A stretch of DNA of 35,186 nt from a candidate division Zixibacteria bacterium SM23_73_2. Its GTDB lineage: Bacteria > Zixibacteria > MSB-5A5 > SM23-73-2. The stretch is from positions 1 to 35,186 of the forward strand of contig LJUW01000007.1 of the NCBI GenBank assembly GCA_001304315.1, in the 5' to 3' direction. Both the position numbers and the translations under genes were made by a program. Numbering within the stretch: position 1 is the stretch's first letter; every line of letters starts with the position of its first letter. The notes under the pieces are model-generated. The model searched no databases, was not told the DNA's origin, and saw nothing but the letters and a program-made list of their open reading frames with translations. This document shows positions 27,479 through 35,186 of this stretch, piece by piece.

Positions 27479-30400
27479 CTAAAGATTTTGCAACACCTTT
27501 CTGATGAAAAGTGCTTTATCGGTTATTTTTTCTCTTTTAAGATCAACGGATATTTCAGAGGGTTTAAACTCAACGGGGAGTTTGACTTTCTTACGAAACT
27601 GCTCTGCTCTTTTTTTACTCATTTTTTCGGTGGAATCAAATTCTATCCCCAATTTATCTTTTTTTAACCAGATCCGGGAGATAAGATTTTTTTTAGCTAT
27701 CAACTTACACTGAGCTAAAATAAGAAGGTCTGAAATCTGCCGGGGCGGCTTACCGAAACGATCAGCGATCTCTTTTTCCAGATCCTCAAGAGAATTCTGG
27801 GTTTTTGAATCAGCTATCTTCTGATAGATCTCAACTCTCTGTTTTTTGTCCTGAATATACCAGCTGGGAATGAACAGATCCAGATCAACTCTGATCTTGG
27901 TGTCCGGTTCTTTGATCACCTTTTCTCCCTTAAGTTCTCTTATGGTCTCATCCAGAAGCTTAAAGTAAAGGTCATATCCAACCTCCTGGATGAAGCCATG
28001 CTGTTGGGGTCCCAGCAGATTTCCAGCTCCCCTTATCTCCAGATCCCGCAAAGAGAGATAGAAACCAGAACCTAATTCAGTATACTGGAGGATAGCCTTA
28101 AGCCTTTTCTTGGCTGTTTCATTTAACATCTTTAAAGGGGGAATCAAAAGATAGGCATAGGCTTTCTGATTAGATCTCCCCACCCTTCCCCGAAGCTGAT
28201 AAAGCTGTGCCAGGCCGAATCGATCTGACCGATTGATTATTATGGTATTAACGTTAGGTATGTCCAGACCTGACTCGATTATGCTGGTTGACAAAAGACA
28301 ATCATATTTTTTTTCCAAAAAATCAAGCATCACCCTTTCTAATAATTTCTCCTCCATCTGTCCATGGGCAATCCCAATCCTTACCCGGGGCAAAAGCCTC
28401 CGCAAAAACCAGTAAACCGATTCTATGGAATGAACCCGGTTATGAACGAAGTAAACCTGCCCATCTCGGTCCATCTCCCTTAAGATCGCCTCCTGGATGA
28501 CCTCAGAATCAAACTGCAAAACCTCGGTTTGGACCGACAGCCTCTCCTTGGGAGGAGTATTTATAATCGACATATCTTTTATCCCGTACAATGAAAGCTG
28601 CATGGTTCTGGGTATGGGCGTGGCGGTGAGGGTAAGAATATCCACCAGAGTTTTGAGTTTTTTGATCCTCTCCTTATGACCGACTCCGAATCTCTGCTCC
28701 TCGTCAATAATCAGAAGACCCAAGTCTTTGAATTTCACGTCCTTTTGTAGAAGGCGGTGCGTTCCGATAATGACATCGATTTTGCCCTGTTTTAAATCAC
28801 AGATAAGTTTTTTCTGCTCGGTTCTTTTTTTGAACCGGGACAGCATCTCACATCTCACCGGAAACTCCTTTAACCTATCAGTAAAAGTGGTGAGGTGTTG
28901 CTGGGCCAGAATGGTCGTGGGAGCTAAAACCGCAACCTGCTTTCCATCCATAATGCATTTGAAAGCAGCCCTTATCGCCACCTCGGTTTTCCCATAGCCA
29001 ACATCACCGCAGACCAATCTGTCCATGGGAACAGGCTTTACCATGTCCTTTTTAATCGCAGAAATAGCCTCGACCTGGTCAGGGGTCTCCTCATAAATAA
29101 ATGAGGATTCCAGCTCCTTCTGCCAGGGAGTATCAAATGAAAAGGGCTGTTTTGTCTTTGTTTTCCTCTCCGCATGAATTTTTATCAGCTCCTTGGCCAT
29201 ATCCTTGATAGCCTTTTTGGTTCTATTCTTCAACCTTTCCCATCCGGTCCCTCCCAGCCGGGATAATCTCGGCTCTCCTTCCTTGCCCACGAACTTGTGA
29301 ACCCGGTTGAACTCCTCGATAGGAACATAAAGTTTATCCTCCCCCTCGTATAAAAGCAGAAGACAATCCCTCTTTCTCCCGTCAACTGTGATCTCTTTCA
29401 AACCAGCGTACTTTCCAACACCAAAATCCACATGCACGACGAAATCCCCCTCGGATAGTGCGTTGTAGGAGGATAAAGCAAGACCCTCCTTAAACCTTTT
29501 TTCCCTTCTTCGCCTGAAATAATGCCTGGAGAAGATCTGATGCTCGGTAAACAGCTCCAATTCTATTTCCGGAAATGTGAAACCAGAAGTAAGATAGCCA
29601 ATCGCCAGATTAACTCCATCGACATCTTCTTCTAAAAGCTCGGAAAACCTCTGCTTCTGCCCCTGATTCTGGCATAAAATGTAAATCGAATATCCCCCGT
29701 TTTTTTGTTCTCTTATCCTTTCTTTTAGAAAAAAAAGATCGGAATCTACTTTTTGGTGGGATTTGATTTTTAAATCCAGAACCTCCTTTTTTCCACCTGA
29801 TAAAAAAAGGAATTTGAGATTTTGAAATCTTTTGGCTTTTTTCTCAAACTCGGATGGACTTCCCCAAACTCTTACGGGTTCTGGCACAAGTTCCCCTTTT
29901 TTAGTAGCTTGATCATAAAGGTTTTCAGTTTCCTCGAGGATATATTCGATCTGGTTTTGAACCAGCTCGGGATTATCCAGAAACAAAATGGAGTTTTCAG
30001 GGAAATAATCGAAAAGAGTAGATTGGGGGATATCAAACAAAGATCCCAGCCATTCCAAACCAGGTATCTCCTGATAGAGATTAATCCTCTGTCTTAACAT
30101 ATCCGCCTTTGATGGATCGATTCTATTGAGATACTCCTCGATTCTATTATCGGAGATCAAAACCTCCCTTTTGGGCAGAATAACCGTCTGGTTGATCCTT
30201 CTGGTAGTCCTCTGGGTTAAGATGGAGAACTCCCTTATCGATTCTATCGCATCGCCAAAAAACTCAATCCTCACCGGATCCTCAGAAGAATAGGGGAAAA
30301 CATCCAAAATCCCTCCCCTTAAACTGAAAGAGCCCACTTCTTCCACCTTGGGATATCTTACAAAACCTAAATTCAAAAGCTTTTCAACCAGAAAGGTGAG

Positions 30401-30853
30401 ATTTTGGGTTTGGCCCGTTTTCAGATATAAACAACTGTTTTCAAATTGCGAGGGGGTCAAGGTTTTTTCCAAAGCAGCCCTGATGGAAGCTACGATTATG
30501 ACATTTTTTTTAAATAAAAGATCGAACAAAGACAGAAGTCTTTTCCCGATTACCTCGGATGAGGGAAAGGAGAACTCGTAGGGCAGAATCTCCCAGGAGG
30601 GGAAAAAAAACACACTTTCCTCTCCTAAAAAGGAATTTAGATCATCTGCTATATTCTGTGCTTCCTCCGGATTGGAGGTCAAAACCAGGGTAGGAAAATT
30701 CAGCTCTTTGAAAAGAAAGGACAAAAAATATCCCTTCCCAGAACCGGATAGGCCGGATATGTAGATTTCCTTTTCCCCGGATGTGATCTTATCAATTACT
30801 CTTTTGAAGCTCTCTGATTTTTTGGCTAAATTCAGAATCGAATTTAAAACCAT
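27479..30853 (-). CDS. mfd: Transcription-repair coupling factor Mfd
   Basis: A DNA translocase that removes RNA polymerase stalled at lesions and recruits UvrA. At 1124 residues it is near full length. The N-terminal UvrB-like part includes GLSGSGKGYF at 34-43, close to a P-loop though this domain is ATPase-dead in E. coli Mfd. The RNA-polymerase-interacting domain (EGDFVVHVDFGVGKYAGL) follows. The RecG-like helicase motor has Walker A DVGYGKTEV (near 615-623), Walker B IIDEEQRFG (near 712-720) and QLRGRVGRSNQKAYAYL. The C-terminal D7 domain is present. The downstream isomerase genes are probably in the same transcript. Confidence 0.97.
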   Translation of the reverse strand: MVLNSILNLAKKSESFKRVIDKITSGEKEIYISGLSGSGKGYFLSFLFKELNFPTLVLTSNPEEAQNIADDLNSFLGEESVFFFPSWEILPYEFSFPSSEVIGKRLLSLFDLLFKKNVIIVASIRAALEKTLTPSQFENSCLYLKTGQTQNLTFLVEKLLNLGFVRYPKVEEVGSFSLRGGILDVFPYSSEDPVRIEFFGDAIESIREFSILTQRTTRRINQTVILPKREVLISDNRIEEYLNRIDPSKADMLRQRINLYQEIPGLEWLGSLFDIPQSTLFDYFPENSILFLDNPELVQNQIEYILEETENLYDQATKKGELVPEPVRVWGSPSEFEKKAKRFQNLKFLFLSGGKKEVLDLKIKSHQKVDSDLFFLKERIREQKNGGYSIYILCQNQGQKQRFSELLEEDVDGVNLAIGYLTSGFTFPEIELELFTEHQIFSRHYFRRRREKRFKEGLALSSYNALSEGDFVVHVDFGVGKYAGLKEITVDGRKRDCLLLLYEGEDKLYVPIEEFNRVHKFVGKEGEPRLSRLGGTGWERLKNRTKKAIKDMAKELIKIHAERKTKTKQPFSFDTPWQKELESSFIYEETPDQVEAISAIKKDMVKPVPMDRLVCGDVGYGKTEVAIRAAFKCIMDGKQVAVLAPTTILAQQHLTTFTDRLKEFPVRCEMLSRFKKRTEQKKLICDLKQGKIDVIIGTHRLLQKDVKFKDLGLLIIDEEQRFGVGHKERIKKLKTLVDILTLTATPIPRTMQLSLYGIKDMSIINTPPKERLSVQTEVLQFDSEVIQEAILREMDRDGQVYFVHNRVHSIESVYWFLRRLLPRVRIGIAHGQMEEKLLERVMLDFLEKKYDCLLSTSIIESGLDIPNVNTIIINRSDRFGLAQLYQLRGRVGRSNQKAYAYLLIPPLKMLNETAKKRLKAILQYTELGSGFYLSLRDLEIRGAGNLLGPQQHGFIQEVGYDLYFKLLDETIRELKGEKVIKEPDTKIRVDLDLFIPSWYIQDKKQRVEIYQKIADSKTQNSLEDLEKEIADRFGKPPRQISDLLILAQCKLIAKKNLISRIWLKKDKLGIEFDSTEKMSKKRAEQFRKKVKLPVEFKPSEISVDLKREKITDKALFIRKVLQNL

Positions 30854-30910
30854 AGCATATCTCTCTATTTTAATAATACGGCTTTAAGTGTAAATGGAAA
30901 GGGATAAAGC

Positions 30911-31672
30911 TTAGATTTTGCGGGCAACCACTATCATCCTGGGGGAATCTATGGTGTACTGGTTTAAATCGAAATCACCGTAAACTCCCTCTAAAGTCAG
31001 CCTGGCTTCCTTTAAAAGATTGATAAACTCAACCAAGGAATAAGCTCTCAAGGATATCGAGTAATTTCTCCTCCTGTTATCCTCAAAGATCAGGGTGCGA
31101 GTGCTTTCCCAGCGACCCAAGAAAAGATCCAAGAAACCCTCCTCCAGCATAACAAAATCCTTTCTTTTCACCCAGTGCTTGGTCCTGAAATTCCTAACCA
31201 TAACCTCCCGGTTTATCGTATCCAAAAAGAAAACTCCGTTTGGCTTCAAAGCTTTTGACACCCCTTTCAATACCTTAAGGTCATCTACCTCTTTTTTAAA
31301 GAAACCGAATGAGGTGAACATGTTTATAACCGCATCGAATTCGTTTTTGAAGGGAAGCTTTCTCATATCCCCCTCCAAGAACTCAATTTTCAGCCCTAAA
31401 TTCCTGGATTTCTCACGAGCCTTATCAATGAAGAATTTAGATAGATCATAGCCGGTTACTTGGTATCCCCTTTGATCCAGCTCAATAGAATGTCTGCCAT
31501 ATCCACAGCACAGATCTAAAACCTTCGCTTTTGGCTTCAATTTCAAAAGCTTGAGCACCAGATCCACTTCCTTTTTGGTGAGATGTTCCAAATCTCGATA
31601 AAACTCTAAATAGCCCTCATCAAAGAACTCTTTCCACCACAAACTATCCTTTTTGCTGTCACCATTTCTCAT
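30911..31672 (-). CDS. Class I SAM-dependent methyltransferase
   Basis: A 253-residue Rossmann methyltransferase. Motif I is LDLCCGYGRHS (res 52-62) and GYDLS at 74-78 reads the SAM ribose. The substrate is not recognisable; the C-terminal half (NYSISLRAYSLVEFINLLKEARL) is typical of small-molecule methyltransferases. It starts 3 bases after speB with GGGGTG before the ATG, so it is in the polyamine operon. A role in modifying a polyamine or related metabolite is inference only; the hitchhiker alternative is equally possible. Confidence 0.82.
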   Translation of the reverse strand: MRNGDSKKDSLWWKEFFDEGYLEFYRDLEHLTKKEVDLVLKLLKLKPKAKVLDLCCGYGRHSIELDQRGYQVTGYDLSKFFIDKAREKSRNLGLKIEFLEGDMRKLPFKNEFDAVINMFTSFGFFKKEVDDLKVLKGVSKALKPNGVFFLDTINREVMVRNFRTKHWVKRKDFVMLEEGFLDLFLGRWESTRTLIFEDNRRRNYSISLRAYSLVEFINLLKEARLTLEGVYGDFDLNQYTIDSPRMIVVARKI

Positions 31673-31675
31673 CTT

Positions 31676-32569
31676 TCACCCCTTTGATTTTTTGCCGGAT
31701 ATTACATACCCCATTATTTTATAGATCAACTTAGCTGCCAAGAAGTTCGGGGCAAAAAATCCCGGGACAGGGCAAAGTTCAACCACATCGAATCCCACAA
31801 CGTTTTTCGTCTGAGCGAGCTTTTTTAAAAGATTTAAAGTCTTTTCCCATCCCAATCCACCCGGCTCGGGCGTTCCAACCGAGGGCATTATCGATGGATC
31901 TAAAAAATCCAGATCCAAGGTGAGATACACATCATCCGATAAAAACTTTAAAACCTCGTCAAAAAAAGAAAGATCATCTTTTATCTTGTGGGCGAAGGAA
32001 AGTCTTATCTTTCTCTTTTTGGCAAAAGAAAGCTCCTCTTCGCTTATGCTTCTTATCCCCACACCAGCATAGGGACAAAGCTCACCAATCCTTCTCATAA
32101 CAGAGGCATGGCTGTATTTTGAGCCTTGATAAAAGTCCCTCAGGTCAGCGTGGGCATCCAGCTGGAGAACCGAAAGTCCGGGATATTTTTTTTTGAAAGC
32201 CCGAACCAAACCCATGGTTATGGTATGCTCACCGCCGATGCTAAAAAGAAACTTCCCCTCTTCTAAAATACTGTTTGCAACATCCTCAATCCTTTCCAAC
32301 ATCTTCTCTGGATTAGAAGCTAAAATCTCCAGCTCATCCAAAGTACAGATACCCCTTTCACTGGGAGAAAAGCCTAATTCGCAGTCGAAAAGCTCAAGCT
32401 CCTGCGAGGCAGAAATCAAAGCCTGGGGACCGAATTTCGTCCCTTTGACAAAAGTGGTACTCTCTTCATAAGGGATGGGGAGAATAACAAATTCGGATTT
32501 TTTAAAGTTTGAAAGCTTTTCTGGAAGCGCCAGAAAGTTTTTGGGTGTAAAAAAATTTATATCAAGCAT
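31676..32569 (-). CDS. speB: Agmatinase
   Basis: A manganese ureohydrolase that converts agmatine to putrescine and urea. The protein has 297 residues with all six metal ligands in place: His115 in GGEHTITMG, Asp138, His140 and Asp142 in LDAHADLRD, and Asp219 and Asp221 in LTLDLDFLDPS. Context supports agmatinase rather than arginase or formimidoylglutamase: an arginine decarboxylase gene (agmatine source) lies two genes upstream. It runs on into the methyltransferase gene with a 3-base gap. Confidence 0.9.
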   Translation of the reverse strand: MLDINFFTPKNFLALPEKLSNFKKSEFVILPIPYEESTTFVKGTKFGPQALISASQELELFDCELGFSPSERGICTLDELEILASNPEKMLERIEDVANSILEEGKFLFSIGGEHTITMGLVRAFKKKYPGLSVLQLDAHADLRDFYQGSKYSHASVMRRIGELCPYAGVGIRSISEEELSFAKKRKIRLSFAHKIKDDLSFFDEVLKFLSDDVYLTLDLDFLDPSIMPSVGTPEPGGLGWEKTLNLLKKLAQTKNVVGFDVVELCPVPGFFAPNFLAAKLIYKIMGYVISGKKSKG

Positions 32570-32657
32570 TTCAGACCATTTAATTAAATTTTCTTAAACT
32601 CCTTATATTAAATGAAAAACCTCTATTATCAAATACCTGATACCTACAACCTAAAAC

Positions 32658-33713
32658 CTACGATTTGAATCCCAATCGCTCTTTATCCAGCTTAAATTGA
32701 GGTGGTTTTCTTTTCTTAGTTAAACTTTTTGCACCTTTTGCCAAAGCTGTGACCAGAAAGGGAAAAGCTATGGTGGCATCCGAATAGATCATTACCCTCA
32801 TAGATTTCTTGTGAATCTTTCCCCAGGAGAGTGCCTCCTTGAAGGTACACCCGGAAAGACCTCCCCAGTAAGGAGCATCAGTGGTTATCTGAATGGCATA
32901 CTTGTGCCCCAGTTCTGCATCTTCTAAAATAAACGATGCAGTAACCTGAGCCTGCTGGATGAAATTTTTTGGTACTCCACCTCCAAGGTAGATCACTCCA
33001 GTTGCTTTTGAATTGAGAACGATCTCTGCTGTCTCATTGACATCGGCTATCACATCAAACAAAAACCTCTTTTTGAACTTCCTATTATAGGTGGCGATAG
33101 ATATCCCGATTGAAGAATCAGCAACAGCAGGGCAGTAGATTGGAACCTTAGCCTTATATGCTGAGGTCAAAATCCCATCCTTTTTCGACACCTTGGACAA
33201 CTCCTTCCCCATCAGATAGAAAAATTCCCTGGTATTATAAGCTTTATTTTGATTTAAGGTAAAAAGGAAAATATCTGAAACCCAATCATCGGTTTTCCGA
33301 AACTCAGCCTCGGAGGCGAATGTATCATATATGCGGTCGATCCCCTTATCTTTAAGCTCAACGTCATTTGCAAGTGGATCACCTTTGAAATGATAATATC
33401 CCAAACATTCATGAAGATCGTGAAATAGATTTGCTCCGGTTGAGACCAGACAATCGATGTACCTGTTTTTTATCAGATAAACCATAATCTCCCTGAAACC
33501 AGCGGGTATCAGGGCACCTGAAAGCCCTAAAAAGATAGTGACCTTTCCCTTGAGCATCTGCTTCCATATATCCAAAGCCCTTGCCAGGTTCCTTCCCTGG
33601 AAGGAGATATGCTCCATATTCTTCAGAATCTGGTCTATGTTTTGATTTGGGTCAACCCTAAAAGGACAAATAGGAGTTGTAAGGATTTTGTGTATCTCCG
33701 GATGTTTTTTCAT
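32658..33713 (-). CDS. Deoxyhypusine-synthase-like protein, probable homospermidine/polyamine synthase
   Basis: A 351-residue member of the deoxyhypusine synthase family. Bacteria lack the eIF5A target, and bacterial homologues studied so far move a 4-aminobutyl group to putrescine or another amine (homospermidine-type synthesis; sometimes called SpeY). Visible features are the NAD-fold stretch FLGLSGALIPAGFRE (61-75), STGANLFHD, LGGGVPKNF (243-251), TTDAPYWGGLSGCTF and the catalytic Lys299 in EALSWGKI. It stands between pdaD and speB, which supply agmatine and putrescine. GGAG lies 8 bases before the ATG. The exact product is inferred. Heptamer repeats begin at its stop codon. Confidence 0.85.
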   Translation of the reverse strand: MKKHPEIHKILTTPICPFRVDPNQNIDQILKNMEHISFQGRNLARALDIWKQMLKGKVTIFLGLSGALIPAGFREIMVYLIKNRYIDCLVSTGANLFHDLHECLGYYHFKGDPLANDVELKDKGIDRIYDTFASEAEFRKTDDWVSDIFLFTLNQNKAYNTREFFYLMGKELSKVSKKDGILTSAYKAKVPIYCPAVADSSIGISIATYNRKFKKRFLFDVIADVNETAEIVLNSKATGVIYLGGGVPKNFIQQAQVTASFILEDAELGHKYAIQITTDAPYWGGLSGCTFKEALSWGKIHKKSMRVMIYSDATIAFPFLVTALAKGAKSLTKKRKPPQFKLDKERLGFKS

Positions 33714-33787
33714 CTTAGCAACTCCTGAAACTAAAAACTTCTTTAAACTTCTTTATAGTTACATTTCTTGGATTACAAGATTCTGGT

Positions 33788-34357
33788 TCAAATCTGAATC
33801 TCGGTTTTTTCCGGCACGAAAATAGCAGCCGAAACAACCGTGGTCCACAAGCCATTTTTATCTCCCTTGGCTGATTGAGTGATATTTGTTGTTCTGACTA
33901 TCTCACCTGAGATCTTCCAGATTTCCTTTTTCTCGTCATAGGATCTATCCGGGTCAATCTCTATTCCTAAAGTTGTGGCCAACATAGTAGCAGCCAGATC
34001 CTCAGCATAATCTCCTGCTTTTTTCTCGGTCTCTCCATAAGCCACGTGCTCGGAAAGATAACCGTACTGGGTTTTATCTTGAGGTATCGCCAGCCCCACC
34101 GAGGTAGAGATCAAACGGTTGGGCTCGTTGGTGGAATTTCTGCTCATCACCGTGAATACTATCTGCCCGTCATCTAAATATCTTAGCCCAGCTGCTCTGG
34201 ATATTAATTTGCAGCCCGGGGGAAAAATGGAGGAGACCTGAACCAAATTCAAATGCTCGATATAAGCCGAGCGTAAAGCCAGCTCGAAGCTGGAAAGCTT
34301 CTCCTGGTGTTTTCCCACCCCTTTGGTTAAAAAAATCTTTTTGGGCACTATTATCAT
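33788..34357 (-). CDS. pdaD: Pyruvoyl-dependent arginine decarboxylase
   Basis: It decarboxylates arginine to agmatine using a pyruvoyl group formed by self-cleavage. With ATG at 34357 it has 189 residues. The cleavage site is Ser42-Ser43 in [12 protein letters not shown], as in the archaeal enzyme. GLAIP, GYLSEH and an Asp-rich C-terminal part follow the family pattern. A GTG two codons upstream overlaps the AGGAGG itself and cannot use it, so the ATG, 5 bases past AGGAGG, is preferred. It heads the polyamine operon. Confidence 0.93.
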   Translation of the reverse strand: MIIVPKKIFLTKGVGKHQEKLSSFELALRSAYIEHLNLVQVSSIFPPGCKLISRAAGLRYLDDGQIVFTVMSRNSTNEPNRLISTSVGLAIPQDKTQYGYLSEHVAYGETEKKAGDYAEDLAATMLATTLGIEIDPDRSYDEKKEIWKISGEIVRTTNITQSAKGDKNGLWTTVVSAAIFVPEKTEIQI

Positions 34358-34363
34358 CTCCAC

Positions 34364-34589
34364 CTCCTCTAAGGACGCGAGAACTTATGTCTCTAATTTG
34401 TTTCTCAAAATACAAAAAAAAATCTCTTTAGCAATAAAAAAATATTACTCATAGAAATTTTTTGGATTTACTAAATCGTTACTTAAAGATGCTAAAAGAT
34501 TATTTTTATAAAAAACAAGCTGCTAATGAAGAATCCAATGTCATCTGAAAAATGTCCGATGGGGTAATTAAAAGTTGTAATATGGTAAA
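34364..34589. other. Intergenic stretch, no gene seen
   Basis: A+T-rich, 226 bases, between the end of the subtilase gene and pdaD. It contains the pdaD ribosome site at its right-strand start and presumably its promoter, which I cannot place with confidence. Confidence 0.5.
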
Positions 34590-35186
34590 TCATCTAAGTT
34601 TCGCAACTTTATAAAGCTCCGAGGAACCATCTACAACAACATAAATCAGATAAACTCCATTGGCGACATCCTCACCGCACTCGTTTTTTCCGTCCCATAT
34701 ACTTTTGAAGTAATTAGCCGGATCAGGCAGCCAAAAGCTGGTAAGTTTTTGTACTTTTTCTCCTGAGATAGTCAAAACTGAGATCTTCACATCAGCACCC
34801 TGACCTGCTTCAACGTTAATGTTAAGAGAATCCTCGAAAGGATTGGGATACGATATGACCCTCTTAAAACTCAGGGGTGGATAATGATATTCAGCAGCCT
34901 CCAATGCGTTAACAATTCCGTAACCCATTAAATTATCCGGGCTTTCTGCCTGGCTTGCTGTTATCTTTAATTTATGGGCTATCAGAACCGGAGTTAAAGT
35001 TGGATCTTTCTCCAGAAGCAGAGCGCACACACCCGCAACCAGAGGAGTGGAAAAGGATGTTCCATTTAAACCTGCGTAATAATTCCCGGGAACAGCACAA
35101 TACGTTCCCACCCCAAGTGCCAGCACATCCGGTTTTATCCTTCCGTCAAAGGTAGGACCTTTTGAGCTAAATGAGGCTAACTTCCC
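34590..35186 (-). CDS. Subtilisin-family (S8) protease, C-terminal part
   Basis: The frame is open to the right edge, so only the last 198 residues are seen. It begins GKLASFSSKGPTFDGRIKPDV, then has the nucleophile in NGTSFSTPLVAG, the standard GTSxSxP signature of S8 proteases. After the catalytic domain comes a roughly 85-residue Ig-like tail (YPNPFEDS...ISVLTISGEKVQKL...WDGKNECGEDVANGVYLI...YKVAKLR). This kind of FlgD-like/T9SS-like tail is typical of secreted proteins in FCB-related phyla. His and Asp of the triad lie outside the window. It is probably an exported, surface or sorted protease. Confidence 0.93.
   Translation of the reverse strand, partial: GKLASFSSKGPTFDGRIKPDVLALGVGTYCAVPGNYYAGLNGTSFSTPLVAGVCALLLEKDPTLTPVLIAHKLKITASQAESPDNLMGYGIVNALEAAEYHYPPLSFKRVISYPNPFEDSLNINVEAGQGADVKISVLTISGEKVQKLTSFWLPDPANYFKSIWDGKNECGEDVANGVYLIYVVVDGSSELYKVAKLR

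Overview
The window is a compact bacterial chromosome segment (roughly 40% G+C by eye), mostly housekeeping genes. No marker here fixes the phylum. The best fit is an uncultured lineage in or near the FCB group (Zixibacteria/WOR-3/TA06-like). The pointers are a subtilase with a YPNPF...NGVYLI-type C-terminal Ig/sorting domain, a TraR/DksA gene inside the ileS-lspA-rluD operon, a pyruvoyl arginine decarboxylase next to a deoxyhypusine-synthase-like gene, and many RAYT/REP-type palindromes. This placement is inference.

Layout. 1-8690 is all on the minus strand: a partial secreted protein, ahcY and metK (methyl cycle), a sugar-nucleotidyltransferase preceded by two translationally coupled membrane proteins of unknown function, a REP-associated tyrosine transposase (RAYT) with a methyltransferase-like gene remnant just upstream, and an OB-fold/HD protein abutting mreB. 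8691-9203 is a divergent promoter region. It holds a perfect sigma70-type promoter (TTGACA-17-TATAAT) driving a short, strongly folded RNA with a C-rich loop and a terminator, which I propose as an undescribed sRNA. The plus-strand block 9204-13903 carries tRNA-Leu(UAG), tig, clpP (with Asn at the catalytic Asp position), pyrE, engB and purA. 13904-14460 lies between convergent genes and is packed with REP-like hairpins.

14461-34357 is on the minus strand. It carries, in transcription order within each block: yggS-punA-ileS-traR/dksA-lspA-rluD; hflX and a lone receiver; mfd followed by two PpiC-type lipoproteins, SurA and an S4 protein; and a polyamine operon, pdaD, deoxyhypusine-synthase-like, speB and a methyltransferase. 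The window ends inside a secreted subtilase.

How the genes work together. The right-hand operon should make agmatine from arginine (PdaD), putrescine from agmatine (SpeB), and probably homospermidine or a related triamine (DHS-like). AhcY and MetK are the S-adenosyl cycle. The mfd-PPIase block couples a repair translocase to an outer-envelope folding set. The most interesting material is non-coding: the sRNA locus, two classes of REP-like hairpins (GTAG-headed and GGAG-headed), one palindrome sitting in frame inside the RAYT gene, a tandem pair of abutting hairpins before the receiver gene, and degenerate heptamer repeats that begin at stop codons.
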